This document shows positions 8,467 to 17,214 of a stretch of 64,000 nt of DNA, piece after piece (positions within the stretch are counted from its first letter, which is position 1; each line of letters opens with the position of its first letter). The notes below the pieces were generated by a model that ran no database searches, was not told the origin of the DNA, and was given only the letters and a program-made list of their open reading frames with translations. The translations under genes were made by a program, and so were the position numbers. The DNA is from F23-D06 sp963643165 (GTDB taxonomy: Bacteria; Bacteroidota; Bacteroidia; Bacteroidales; WCHB1-69): assembly GCA_963643165.1 (NCBI GenBank), contig CAVIJD010000009.1, forward strand, positions 3,407-67,406, written 5' to 3'.

Positions 8467-11142
8467 ATGAGTGATTTATCCCTTTTTGGATCAAACAATA
8501 ACACCGCCCCGGACGAGAACACACCTGAAAGCCAAACCACGCCTGACAACACGGGGCAAACCATGCCACAAGCATCAGGAAACGCCGCATCGCAGCCAGA
8601 GAACCGCAAAACTTACAGCAAGACAGAAATCTTTGCCGATGTGGTGAACTATTTCGGCGGCGATGAACTGGCGGCCGGCGTGTGGATTGACAAGTACGCG
8701 CTCAAAGACAAGGACGGCAACCTTGTGGAACGGACGCCCGAAGAGATGCACCACCGTCTGGCACGCGAGTTTGCCCGCATCGAGGGCCGCTATGTGAACC
8801 CGATGGGCGAGGAGTTCATCTTCTCGCTGTTCGACCGTTTCAAATACGTCATCCCACAAGGCAGCCCGATGGCCGGCCTCGGCAACAACGACCAGATTGT
8901 CTCCCTCTCCAACTGCTTTGTCATCGGCAATGCCAGCAACTCAGACTCTTACGGCGGCATCATGAAGATGGACGAAGAACAGGTGCAGTTGATGAAACGG
9001 CGCGGCGGCGTGGGTCACGACCTTTCCGACATCCGCCCGGCAGGCAGCCGCGTGCAGAACTGCGCCCTGAGCTCCACCGGCGTGGTGCCCTTTATGGAAC
9101 GCTACTCCAACTCCACGCGCGAGGTGGCGCAAGACGGCAGACGCGGAGCCCTTATGCTCTCTATTGCCATCCGGCACCCGGATTCCGAACAGTTCATCGA
9201 TGCCAAAATGACCGAGGGCAAGGTCACCGGCGCCAATGTCTCCGTCAAAATCGACGACGACTTTATGGAGTGCGTGCGCAACAACACCCCTTACGTTCTG
9301 CGGTATCCCGTAGATTCTGCCAACCCCGTCTTCACAAAGGAGATTGATGCCACAAAACTTTGGAAGAAAATCATACACAATGCCTGGAAGTCGGCTGAAC
9401 CCGGCATCCTCTATTGGGACACCATCCTGCGCGAGTCGGTGCCCGACTGCTACAAGGACGAGGGCTTCGGCACCGTATCTACGAACCCCTGCGGAGAAAT
9501 CCCGCTCTGCCCGTACGACAGCTGCCGCCTGATAGCCATGAATCTCTACAGTTATGTGGAGAACCCCTTTACAGACAAAGCCTATTTCAACATGTCGCTC
9601 TTCAAAGAACACGTCCAGTACGCCCAAAGGCTGATGGACGACCTCATCGACCTTGAGATGGAGAAGATTGACAGAATTTTGGAAAAGATTGAAAGCGACC
9701 CCGAAAGCGACGACATCAAGCGGGTGGAGAAAGAACTCTGGCTCAAGATCCGGCTACAGTCTTCAAAAGGACGACGCACCGGCCTTGGCATCACGGGCGA
9801 GGGCGACATGCTTGCCGCGTTGAACATCCGCTACGGCTCCGACGAGGGCAATGCCTTCTCAACGGAGGTCCACAAGCAACTGGCACTCGCGGCTTACCGT
9901 TCCTCGGTGACCATGGCCAAAGAGCGCGGGGCTTTCCCCATCTACAGTTGCATAAAAGAGGGACACAACCCCTTCATCCAACGGTTGCGCCAAGCCGACC
10001 CGAAACTTTATGAGGACATGATCCGCTACGGACGCCGCAACATCGCCCTGCTGACCATCGCGCCCACAGGCAGCGTGAGCATCTGCACCCAAACCACCTC
10101 CGGACTCGAACCGGCATTCAACGTCATCTACAAACGCCGCCGGAAAGTCAACCCGAACGACATGTCTATCAAGAAGACTACCGTAAAAGACGTGATGGGC
10201 GACAGTTTTGAAGAGTATCTCGTCTTTCACCAGAAGTTCCTCAAATGGGCCGAAGTCAACGGCTACACTTACGAGCAAATGACCCAAATGGATGAAAAAG
10301 AGCTCCAACAACTGGTGGAAAAGTCGCCGTACTATAAATCTACTGCCGCCGACACCGACTATCTCAAAAAGGTAGAGTTACAAGGTTCTGTGCAGAAATG
10401 GGTTGACCACTCCATCTCCGTCACCGTGAATTTGCCCGCCGACATCTCGGAGCAGACCGTAGCCGACCTCTACATGAAGGCTTGGCAAGTAGGCTGCAAA
10501 GGGCTCACCGTATATCGGGAGGGCTCGCGCGACGGCGTGCTCATCACCCAGACAAGCGAGAAAAAAACCGAAAAAGCCGCTGCCCAGTCCAAGAATTTCA
10601 AACGCCCCAAAGAACTGCAAGCCGACATTATCCACTTCAAGAACAACAACGAGGACTGGGTCGCCTATATCGGACTTTACAACGACAAACCTTACGAAAT
10701 CTTCACAGGAAAAACCGGCGAGGAGAATTTCCAACTGCCCAAATGGGTGGAACACGGGTTCATCATCAAAAACAGGCACGAGGACGGCACTAAGTCGTAC
10801 GACTTCAGATACTACGACAAGGCCGGATATGAAGTCATCTTGCGCGGACTTGACCGCTGTTTCAACCAGGAGTTCTGGAATTATGCCAAGATGACCTCCG
10901 CATTGCTGCGCAACGGCATACCGGTCAACAACATCGTCAACATCATCTCCGGACTCAACTTCAGACAAGAGAGCATCAACTCGTGGCGCAACGGCGTATG
11001 CCGGGCACTCAAGAAGTTCATTCAGGACGGCACCAAACAGAAAGGCGTGGAATGTCCAAACTGCCACCGCCTTGACTCTATGGAGTTCAAAGAGGGCTGC
11101 CTTGTTTGCTCCAATTGCGGATACTCTAAATGCGGTTCATAA
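8467..11142 (+). CDS. nrdJ: adenosylcobalamin-dependent (class II) ribonucleotide reductase
   Basis: The 891-residue enzyme reduces ribonucleotides to deoxyribonucleotides with a cobalamin-generated thiyl radical, independent of oxygen. Visible family motifs are NPCGEIPLCPYDSCRLIAMN (catalytic barrel with redox and thiyl cysteines), RRGGVGHDLSDIRPAG, and TIAPTGSVSICTQTTSGLEP. The C-terminus has a zinc-ribbon-like CPNCHRLDS...CLVCSNCGYSKCG, with cysteines that may shuttle reducing equivalents. There is no N-terminal ATP cone; the first ~50 residues are Ser/Asn/Gln-rich. ATG at 8467 is preferred over a TTG two codons upstream. No separate small subunit gene is adjacent, as expected for class II. 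An Fe-S protein gene follows 18 bases later. Confidence 0.96.
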   Translation: MSDLSLFGSNNNTAPDENTPESQTTPDNTGQTMPQASGNAASQPENRKTYSKTEIFADVVNYFGGDELAAGVWIDKYALKDKDGNLVERTPEEMHHRLAREFARIEGRYVNPMGEEFIFSLFDRFKYVIPQGSPMAGLGNNDQIVSLSNCFVIGNASNSDSYGGIMKMDEEQVQLMKRRGGVGHDLSDIRPAGSRVQNCALSSTGVVPFMERYSNSTREVAQDGRRGALMLSIAIRHPDSEQFIDAKMTEGKVTGANVSVKIDDDFMECVRNNTPYVLRYPVDSANPVFTKEIDATKLWKKIIHNAWKSAEPGILYWDTILRESVPDCYKDEGFGTVSTNPCGEIPLCPYDSCRLIAMNLYSYVENPFTDKAYFNMSLFKEHVQYAQRLMDDLIDLEMEKIDRILEKIESDPESDDIKRVEKELWLKIRLQSSKGRRTGLGITGEGDMLAALNIRYGSDEGNAFSTEVHKQLALAAYRSSVTMAKERGAFPIYSCIKEGHNPFIQRLRQADPKLYEDMIRYGRRNIALLTIAPTGSVSICTQTTSGLEPAFNVIYKRRRKVNPNDMSIKKTTVKDVMGDSFEEYLVFHQKFLKWAEVNGYTYEQMTQMDEKELQQLVEKSPYYKSTAADTDYLKKVELQGSVQKWVDHSISVTVNLPADISEQTVADLYMKAWQVGCKGLTVYREGSRDGVLITQTSEKKTEKAAAQSKNFKRPKELQADIIHFKNNNEDWVAYIGLYNDKPYEIFTGKTGEENFQLPKWVEHGFIIKNRHEDGTKSYDFRYYDKAGYEVILRGLDRCFNQEFWNYAKMTSALLRNGIPVNNIVNIISGLNFRQESINSWRNGVCRALKKFIQDGTKQKGVECPNCHRLDSMEFKEGCLVCSNCGYSKCGS

Positions 11143-11160
11143 TCAAGTAAATGCAGAATA

Positions 11161-11913
11161 ATGGATAGCAACAGCAACATCGTCAATTTATTCATCCCTT
11201 GCCAGATGGACATGTTCCAGCCGAACACGGCATTCAGCGTCATCACCATACTGGAACGCATCGGCATCAGAGGCCAGTACATTGAAGAGCAAACCTGCTG
11301 CGGACGGCGCTTCTTTTTGGAGGGCGAATTGGAATATGCCCAAGATTTGAGCAGTCAGATAATGCAGAATTATAACGGTTACAACGGTAAAGTAAAACTA
11401 CCGCTTGTGATTCCCGACTGCAGTTGTGCAGGATATATGAAAAAAGAGTACCGGAATGTTTTAAAAAATGTGGTTCTGCCGCAAGAACTCGACCAATTTG
11501 TTTCAAACGTCTGGGAACTGTGCGACTACATTGTCAACGTCAAACACATTGAGTGTCTTGAGAACTCCTTTGAGGGCGATGTCTTCTATTTCAAGTCTTG
11601 CGCCGCTCGCAACCTCTACCCCTCGAATGATGCACCTGAAACCTTGCTGCGCAACACAAAAGGGCTCAACTTGATGCTAAACGAAGAGATAAACACCTGT
11701 TGCGGTGCAAACGGACGTTTTGCCTTGTCAAATCCCAACGACATGGAGTGCCTCACGGGAGAGATTGTCAGAAAAATCACAGAAACTTCGCACATCGACT
11801 ACATCACCTCCACCGACATCCATTGCCTTCAACATATAGACGCCTACAAGGAAGCGCACAACCTGGACTTTGAAGTCATCCACATTGCCGACATTCTAAA
11901 AGGGGAACAATAA
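11161..11913 (+). CDS. cysteine-rich (CCG-domain) Fe-S protein, LutA/LldE-like
   Basis: The 250-residue protein carries two CCG-type cysteine-rich repeats. The first holds NLFIPCQMDMFQP, TCCGRRFFLEG and DCSCAGYMKKEY; the second holds YFKSCAARNLY and NTCCGANGRFALSNP. Such domains bind an unusual 4Fe-4S cluster in heterodisulfide reductase subunits, GlpC and the lactate-utilisation protein LutA. The length and order match LutA/LldE. The usual LutB and LutC partners are not in this window, so a role in lactate oxidation is only an inference. The gene begins 18 bases after the ribonucleotide reductase and is likely cotranscribed. Confidence 0.82.
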   Translation: MDSNSNIVNLFIPCQMDMFQPNTAFSVITILERIGIRGQYIEEQTCCGRRFFLEGELEYAQDLSSQIMQNYNGYNGKVKLPLVIPDCSCAGYMKKEYRNVLKNVVLPQELDQFVSNVWELCDYIVNVKHIECLENSFEGDVFYFKSCAARNLYPSNDAPETLLRNTKGLNLMLNEEINTCCGANGRFALSNPNDMECLTGEIVRKITETSHIDYITSTDIHCLQHIDAYKEAHNLDFEVIHIADILKGEQ

Positions 11914-11965
11914 GTTTCTTTCTTCAGAGAATTTTTTCAGAAAAGATTCAGAAAACCACATAAAT

Positions 11966-11996
11966 AAAAAAGGCCCTCTTGGGAAGGACCTTTTTT
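11966..11996. terminator. bidirectional intrinsic terminator
   Basis: An A-run, an imperfect GC stem (AAAAAAGG...CCTTTTTT with inner CCT/AGG pairing) and a T-run lie between two convergent genes. It can terminate the Fe-S protein transcript from the left and the rplU-rpmA transcript from the right. Confidence 0.7.
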
Positions 11997-12024
11997 AAAA
12001 TCAAACATTATGAACAAAATATCA

Positions 12025-12294
12025 TTAGTTCCGCGTCTCCTGAGCAGGAATCACAGAAACATATGATCTATCCTTGTGGGTTTTCTTGAAAGAGACGGTT
12101 CCATCGATAAGAGCATACAACGTATGATCTCTTCCCATACCTACATTCTGTCCCGGATTGTGAACCGTACCTCTTTGGCGAACGATGATGTTGCCAGCTT
12201 TGGCGAATTGACCGCCAAATATTTTAAGACCCAATCTTTTGCTTGCTGATTCGCGGCCGTTCTGTGAACTGCCGACGCCTTTTTTATGTGCCAT
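12025..12294 (-). CDS. rpmA: 50S ribosomal protein L27
   Basis: The 89-residue protein begins MAHKKGVGSSQNGRESASKR, the hallmark L27 N-terminus that reaches toward the peptidyl-transferase centre. It continues with RLGLKIFGGQ and RQRGTVHNPGQNVGMGRDHT. The length is normal for bacterial L27. No Firmicutes-type cleavable N-terminal extension is present. It follows rplU by 29 bases, the standard L21-L27 pair, and ends at the terminator shared with the convergent Fe-S protein gene. Confidence 0.98.
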   Translation of the reverse strand: MAHKKGVGSSQNGRESASKRLGLKIFGGQFAKAGNIIVRQRGTVHNPGQNVGMGRDHTLYALIDGTVSFKKTHKDRSYVSVIPAQETRN

Positions 12295-12323
12295 ATTCTA
12301 TTTTCTTTTTTAATTAATGATAA

Positions 12324-12635
12324 CTATAAGGTAATGTCATCAATTTTAATGGAGGTCAGATACTGACGATGACCATTCAATTTCTGAAAACCTTTTCTTC
12401 TTCTTTTCTTGAAAACGAGGACTTTGTCGCCTTTGAGGTGTTTGAGCACCGTTGCGGTAACAGAAGCACCGGAAACGGTAGGCGTACCAACTTTGACGTT
12501 GCCGTCATTTTCAACCAACAGTACGCTGTCAAACTTCACTTGCGTACCCTCTTCAGCCTGAAGGCGCTGAACATAGACCTTGCGGTCTTTTTCAATCTTG
12601 AATTGCTGCCCGGCTATCTCTACAATTGCATACAT
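12324..12635 (-). CDS. rplU: 50S ribosomal protein L21
   Basis: The 103-residue protein starts MYAIVEIAGQQFKIEKDRKV and ends with GHRQYLTSIKIDDI, the L21 pattern, including the conserved KKRRRKGFQKLNGHRQ segment that binds 23S rRNA. I set the start at 12635 because the family begins with MYAIV; an in-frame extension upstream lies in A/T-rich promoter DNA. It is first in the rplU-rpmA operon, with a well-formed promoter 39 bases upstream, and is divergent from htrA. Confidence 0.98.
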   Translation of the reverse strand: MYAIVEIAGQQFKIEKDRKVYVQRLQAEEGTQVKFDSVLLVENDGNVKVGTPTVSGASVTATVLKHLKGDKVLVFKKRRRKGFQKLNGHRQYLTSIKIDDITL

Positions 12636-12673
12636 TATTTTATCTGTTTTTTTGTTTGTTCTTAAAACGGCTG

Positions 12674-12704
12674 CAAAAATAGAAAAATTATCATTACGTG
12701 CAAA
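12674..12704 (-). promoter_or_regulatory. rplU-rpmA promoter (-33/-7)
   Basis: On the minus strand a TTTG -33 element (12701-12704) and a TATTTTTG -7 element (12674-12681) are separated by exactly 19 bases. This fits the Bacteroidota housekeeping consensus TTTG-N19-TAnnTTTG. Confidence 0.75.
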
Positions 12705-12746
12705 TAGTCTGCAATTTTTTTTGACGATTTTCGTTATTTTCTCTGT

Positions 12747-13880
12747 ATGGCATTGAAAATATATATGAAAATGAACAAGACAAACATCATTAAGCATTTG
12801 ATTATCAGTCTTATAGTGTTTTTATCATATTCCGTGACAACTTTGGCACAAACATCCGGCGGGCGATACGAAATGGTAGATTTGACCCGTGCGGCCGAAG
12901 AGTCCGTGAATGCAGTAGTATATATAAAGACGGAATTTATGCAGAAAAATTCTGCTTGGGACGACTTTTTCGGGGGCACGATATGGGAGAATCTGTTCGG
13001 TTCCGCACCGAGTCTCTATCCGGTTCAGGCTGCGGGTTCAGGCGTGATTGTCTCCGCCGACGGCTACATCATCACGAACAACCATGTAGTAGAAGATGCG
13101 GTCCGCGCCACCATCACGCTGAATGACAAACGCGAATACCAGGGCACCATCGTGGGAACCGATCCCGTCTCCGACCTTGCCCTTATCAAAATAGAAGAAA
13201 AAGGGCTTCCCTATCTTGAATTTGCCAATTCCGACTCCGTCAAGATCGGGCAATGGGTGCTGGCCGTCGGCAATCCGATGAACCTCACCTCAACCGTCAC
13301 CGCGGGCATCATCAGTGCCAAGTCGCGCCTGCTCAACACCACCACGGGGCGCGTCAAAACGGAAGAGACCTACTTGCAGACAGACGCCGCCGTCAACTCG
13401 GGCAACAGCGGCGGTGCGTTGGTCAATGCTTCAGGCAAACTCATCGGCGTCAACACGGCCATTGCCTCCGGCAACGGATACTATACAGGCTACTCGTTCG
13501 CCATCCCCTCCAATATTGTCAAGAAAGTCTATGATGACCTGAAAAAATACGGCAAGGTGCAGTCTGCCTTTTTGGGTGTCTCCATAGCCGAACTGAATGC
13601 GTCCTTGGCCAAAGAATACGGTCTCGACGACGTGCGCGGCGTCTATATCGCCGAAATTGCCACCGACGGCGCCGCCGCCAACAACGACTTTCAGGAAGGC
13701 GACGTAATCGTTGAGATCTGCGGACTGCCCACCAACAGCCTCGCTGAAGTGCGCAACGTGCTCAAAACAAAATCTCCCGGCGATGTCGTATCCGTCACCA
13801 TCATCCGAAATCACGAAAAAAAACACCGGCATGTAACTTTATTGAACAGCGAGGGTACAACGGAGATTATCGGAGAATAA
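12747..13880 (+). CDS. HtrA/Deg-family periplasmic serine protease with one PDZ domain
   Basis: The 377-residue protease has an N-terminal signal or anchor segment (IIKHLIISLIVFLSYSVTTLAQ). A trypsin-like domain follows, with its triad visible as His in ITNNHVVED (~113), Asp in VSDLALIKI (~143) and Ser in NSGNSGGAL (~221). One PDZ domain (about 275-365, beginning SAFLGVSIAEL) closes the protein. DegP has two PDZ domains, so the layout is closer to DegS, although many Bacteroidota HtrA proteins have variable PDZ numbers. The role is likely quality control or signalling in the periplasm. The start may be ATG 12747, 12765 or 12771; all keep the signal segment. rpoD follows 78 bases later. Confidence 0.93.
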   Translation: MALKIYMKMNKTNIIKHLIISLIVFLSYSVTTLAQTSGGRYEMVDLTRAAEESVNAVVYIKTEFMQKNSAWDDFFGGTIWENLFGSAPSLYPVQAAGSGVIVSADGYIITNNHVVEDAVRATITLNDKREYQGTIVGTDPVSDLALIKIEEKGLPYLEFANSDSVKIGQWVLAVGNPMNLTSTVTAGIISAKSRLLNTTTGRVKTEETYLQTDAAVNSGNSGGALVNASGKLIGVNTAIASGNGYYTGYSFAIPSNIVKKVYDDLKKYGKVQSAFLGVSIAELNASLAKEYGLDDVRGVYIAEIATDGAAANNDFQEGDVIVEICGLPTNSLAEVRNVLKTKSPGDVVSVTIIRNHEKKHRHVTLLNSEGTTEIIGE

Positions 13881-13935
13881 AAAGCACCGGCATTTGATGA
13901 CATCAACAAAATCATTCCTATAGGTTAAAATTTTA

Positions 13936-13943
13936 TATCTTTT
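13936..13943 (+). promoter_or_regulatory. possible -7 element of an rpoD promoter
   Basis: TATCTTTT, one mismatch from TAnnTTTG, lies 15 bases before the rpoD ATG in very A/T-rich DNA. No -33 element is evident and the leader would be very short, so the call is tentative. Confidence 0.25.
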
Positions 13944-13958
13944 TATTATATATATTGT

Positions 13959-14819
13959 ATGAGACAATTAAAAATTTCAAAATCCATCACCAACCGCGAT
14001 TCTGCTTCATTAGACCGTTATCTTGCCGACATCGGCAAGGAGAGCATGATCAGCGCAGAGGAGGAAGTAGAATTGGCGCGCAAAATCAAAGCGGGCGACG
14101 AGGAGGCCTTGAATAAACTGACCACCACAAACCTGCGGTTTGTGGTTTCTGTGGCAAAACAGTACCAAAACCAGGGCATCAGTTTGCAAGACCTCATCAA
14201 CGAGGGGAACGTTGGCCTGATAAAGGCCGCCAAGCGTTTTGACGAGACCCGCGGCTTCAAGTTCATCTCATACGCAGTTTGGTGGATCCGCCAGTCTATC
14301 CTGCAAGCTATTGCAGACCAGTCACGCATCGTACGTCTTCCGCTCAACCAAGTCGGCGTAATCAACAAAATAAAGAAAGAGACTGCCCGTCTGGAGCAGA
14401 CCCTCAAACGTCTGCCCACCACCGAGGAGATTGCCGAGGCCATTGACATGCCCGTGTATAAGGTTTCCGAAATCATGAAGATGAACAACCACCCGCAGTC
14501 TATCGACTCGCCCATCTCCCCGAACGAGGAGACCCGCTTTGTGGACATCTTCGTACACGACAACGACGAAGACACGGACAACATCCTGATTAAGGAGTCC
14601 CTCTCCTCCGAGATCCACGACCTTTTGAAGACCCTGCCCGACAAAGAGCAGGAGGTGCTGAAACTCTTCTATGGCATTGACACCTCGCACGAACACACTC
14701 TTGACGAGATCGGCGACCGTATGGAACTGTCGAGAGAGCGGGTCAGACAAATCAAAGAGCGCGCCCTGAAACGTCTGCGCCAAAACAGCAAGAACAAGAA
14801 CCTAAAAAGTTACCTATAG
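13959..14819 (+). CDS. rpoD: RNA polymerase primary sigma factor RpoD (Bacteroidota short form)
   Basis: The 286-residue sigma-70 factor directs RNA polymerase to housekeeping promoters. Region 1.2 (SLDRYLADIG) is followed by region 2 with NLRFVVSVAKQYQNQG, LIKAAKRFDETRGFKFISYA and the -10 contacting VWWIRQSILQAIADQSR. Region 3 and region 4 follow, the latter with LDEIGDRMELSRERVRQIKERA. Region 1.1 and the long non-conserved insert of proteobacterial RpoD are absent, the known Bacteroidota form, which reads TTTG/TAnnTTTG promoters like those found here. gldD begins 20 bases downstream and may be cotranscribed. Confidence 0.97.
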   Translation: MRQLKISKSITNRDSASLDRYLADIGKESMISAEEEVELARKIKAGDEEALNKLTTTNLRFVVSVAKQYQNQGISLQDLINEGNVGLIKAAKRFDETRGFKFISYAVWWIRQSILQAIADQSRIVRLPLNQVGVINKIKKETARLEQTLKRLPTTEEIAEAIDMPVYKVSEIMKMNNHPQSIDSPISPNEETRFVDIFVHDNDEDTDNILIKESLSSEIHDLLKTLPDKEQEVLKLFYGIDTSHEHTLDEIGDRMELSRERVRQIKERALKRLRQNSKNKNLKSYL

Positions 14820-14839
14820 CCGATTCTCTACCTCAGCCG

Positions 14840-15442
14840 ATGCTTCGATTACAAAGACTGGTCTTTCTGTGCTGTCTGCTGTTCTGCCTGACCGTCATGC
14901 TGTGGGCGTGCGGCCGCAAGGCGGGCAACGAGACCCCGAAACCCGTGGCCTATTTCCGCATCGACATCCCGGATCACCGCTATGTTCACACAGACACGAC
15001 CCTGCCGTTTCAGTTTGAACGCTCCGCCGAAACAGACGTGGCCATCGTTCCGAAAGAGAAAGGCTCTTGCTGGATTGACTTAGAATACCCCGCCCTGAAC
15101 GCGACCCTGAAACTCACCTATCTTCCAATACGGAACGCCGACAGTCTGCGCGACCTCATCGTCCGTGAAGACAAGATGGTGAAATTCCATTATCAGAAAG
15201 CCGAAGATGTCGAGTACTCCATCGTCAAAGATGCCGAAGACCGGCTTTGGGGTCAGATTTATGACATCGAGGGACGGGAAGTCGCCACGCCTTTCATTTT
15301 CTGGCTGACCGACAGTTCGCGCCATTTCCTGCGCGGGTCGCTGTATTTCAATTTCACACCCAACAACGACTCCCTGGAGCCCGTAATCAAATACTTACGA
15401 GAAGATGCCCTGCATTTTGTCAACACTTTTCAATGGAAATAA
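14840..15442 (+). CDS. gldD: gliding-motility/T9SS-associated lipoprotein GldD
   Basis: The 200-residue protein has a hydrophobic signal (VFLCCLLFCLTVMLWAC) ending in a lipobox-like LWAC, so it should be lipidated by the pathway that includes LspA. The body holds the GldD pattern: YFRIDIPDHRYVH, CWIDLEYPALNATLKLTYL, and WLTDSSRHFLRGSLYFN. GldD is required for gliding in Flavobacterium and is widespread in Bacteroidota. In non-gliding Bacteroidales it is usually kept together with type IX secretion genes, so its role here is probably in secretion rather than motility (inference). It sits between rpoD and a T9SS cargo gene. Confidence 0.85.
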   Translation: MLRLQRLVFLCCLLFCLTVMLWACGRKAGNETPKPVAYFRIDIPDHRYVHTDTTLPFQFERSAETDVAIVPKEKGSCWIDLEYPALNATLKLTYLPIRNADSLRDLIVREDKMVKFHYQKAEDVEYSIVKDAEDRLWGQIYDIEGREVATPFIFWLTDSSRHFLRGSLYFNFTPNNDSLEPVIKYLREDALHFVNTFQWK

Positions 15443-15461
15443 ACCTGTAACGTCCAGCACT

Positions 15462-16769
15462 ATGACAACTTCCCATAAACGGCCGCGCCTCAGCACCGCA
15501 ATGCTTCCTTTTCTGCTGACCTTTCTCATTTGCTGGTCGGCGGCGGCTCAGACAAACCTTAAGATGATGCAGTACAACTTGATGTACTACACCAACACTT
15601 CCGGCGTCTCCGGCTGCACCCCCTCCACCAACAACCTCAACACCAAAGACAGCTGCCTGCGCACCATCTTCCATCACGTCGCCCCTGACGTGTTCTGCGT
15701 TTGCGAGATAGGAACCAGCGAAACGTACGCGGAAAGGATCCTCAACAATGTCATCAACATCAACGGCATTAACCGTTACAAACGGGGACCACTCACCCAC
15801 TATTCCGGCGGAACCATCGCCAACATGATCTACTACGACACGACGAAACTTACCCTGTGTGACTCCTATTACATCACAACCCAATACCGCGACATCAACG
15901 GATACAAAATGCACGTCAACGGCAGCATGTACAACGGCGACAGCACTTTCATCACATTCTGGATCATGCACCTCAAAGCCGGCCAGTACGAGTCGGCGCA
16001 GACCGCTCGACACACGCAAGCACAGCGGTTGATGGAACGCATCTCATCGTCGGGGATTCCGGGGAACTACGTTGTTTCCGGCGACTTCAACATCTACCGC
16101 GACTCCGAACCGGCTTATCAGGAGATGGTGAACTACTCCAACAGCCTCTTTCGCCTGTACGACCCCATAGACCGGGCGGGCGAATGGAACAACAACGGCC
16201 AATTTGCAGACATCCACACCCAGTCAACCCACGCTTACGACTCGGAAGGCTGCTTCTCCACCGGAGGAATGGACGACCGTTTCGACTTCATTCTGGTTTC
16301 TCCGTACATCTACTACGGCAGCAACGGCGTGCAAGTAGTGCCCGAAACCTATCACGCGTTAGGGCAAGACGGCGAGCATTTCAACAAATCGCTCGTCCAG
16401 CCGCAAAACAACTCCCTGCCCCAAGAGGTCATCAATGCCCTTTACCGGCAGTCTGACCACCTGCCCGTCATCACCGAGTTTGCCATCGACGGGAGCTCCG
16501 GGATCGACGAACAGGCGACATTATGCTTCATGAAAGCGGTGAACCCCGTGAACGACAAACTCACCTTGCATGTTCAAAGCCTTGTGGCCGACGACTGCAC
16601 ATTCGAGTTGTTCTCCGTTGACGGCAAAAAACTCTGCACCTACACGGAACATCTTACCACACAACCTTGCAGGTTAGACTATCCTTTCAATTTCCCCAAA
16701 GGCATATACATCCTCAAGGCAACCGGGAAGCAACTGCCTCGGCAGGTTTTCAAACTCATAAAACAATAA
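15462..16769 (+). CDS. secreted endonuclease/exonuclease/phosphatase-family protein with T9SS sorting domain
   Basis: The 435-residue protein begins with a signal peptide (LPFLLTFLICWSAAAQ). The EEP (DNase I-like) fold covers about residues 28-345: MMQYNLMYYTN at the start, VSGDFNIYRDSE with the catalytic Asp/Asn, and SDHLPVITEF with the terminal Asp-His pair. A type A T9SS C-terminal domain follows (MKAVNPVNDKLTLHV, ELFSVDGKKL, FPKGIYILKATGKQ), so the protein should be exported across the outer membrane and anchored or released. The substrate (DNA, RNA or a phosphoester) cannot be read. I start at ATG 15462, directly before the signal peptide, 19 bases after gldD. An upstream in-frame start would overlap gldD. 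Confidence 0.87.
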   Translation: MTTSHKRPRLSTAMLPFLLTFLICWSAAAQTNLKMMQYNLMYYTNTSGVSGCTPSTNNLNTKDSCLRTIFHHVAPDVFCVCEIGTSETYAERILNNVININGINRYKRGPLTHYSGGTIANMIYYDTTKLTLCDSYYITTQYRDINGYKMHVNGSMYNGDSTFITFWIMHLKAGQYESAQTARHTQAQRLMERISSSGIPGNYVVSGDFNIYRDSEPAYQEMVNYSNSLFRLYDPIDRAGEWNNNGQFADIHTQSTHAYDSEGCFSTGGMDDRFDFILVSPYIYYGSNGVQVVPETYHALGQDGEHFNKSLVQPQNNSLPQEVINALYRQSDHLPVITEFAIDGSSGIDEQATLCFMKAVNPVNDKLTLHVQSLVADDCTFELFSVDGKKLCTYTEHLTTQPCRLDYPFNFPKGIYILKATGKQLPRQVFKLIKQ

Positions 16770-16785
16770 TCTGCGAAAAAAAGTA

Positions 16786-16793
16786 TATCTTTG
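16786..16793 (+). promoter_or_regulatory. -7 element upstream of the DksA-like gene
   Basis: TATCTTTG followed by C matches TAnnTTTG exactly and lies 31 bases before the ATG at 16825, leaving a leader of roughly 25 bases. No clear -33 element is seen. Confidence 0.55.
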
Positions 16794-16824
16794 CGCCTTT
16801 TATTAACCCAACAAAAACCATATT

Positions 16825-17211
16825 ATGGCAGAACTAGTAGCAAACAGATACTCGGACGAAGACCTTGAAGAATTCAGGGCACTCATCCTGAAGAAGATTG
16901 AGGAGGCAAAAAAATCGATGGAAGTCTATCAGGAAGCCTACTCCGGCAGCGGCAATGACACGATGGACACGGCGCCCACTTTCAAGAATCTGGAAGACGG
17001 GAACCAAGTGCTCTCCAAAGAGGAAAACAGCCGTCTGGCGAACCGTCTGAACAGATACATCGCCAATCTTGAGTCGGCTTTGGTCCGCATCGAGAACAAA
17101 ACCTACGGAATCGACCGCATAACGGGCAAACTCATCCCCAAAGAGCGTCTTAGGATTGTGCCTCACGCCACCCTTGACATCGACACCAAACTCAACGAAA
17201 AAAAGAAATAG
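16825..17211 (+). CDS. TraR/DksA-like protein lacking all zinc-binding cysteines
   Basis: The 128-residue protein has an N-terminal coiled coil (SDEDLEEFRALILKKIEEAK) and the DksA-family C-terminal signature YGIDRITGKLIPKERLRIVP. In zinc-binding family members the YGI-x-R position is a cysteine (YGIC); here it is aspartate, and the whole protein contains no cysteine. The folded zinc finger must therefore be replaced by another stabilising contact. The role is inferred to be transcriptional, through the RNA polymerase secondary channel as for DksA, but this is not shown. It has its own -7 promoter element, and lspA begins 3 bases after its stop. Confidence 0.85.
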   Translation: MAELVANRYSDEDLEEFRALILKKIEEAKKSMEVYQEAYSGSGNDTMDTAPTFKNLEDGNQVLSKEENSRLANRLNRYIANLESALVRIENKTYGIDRITGKLIPKERLRIVPHATLDIDTKLNEKKK

Positions 17212-17214
17212 GCT

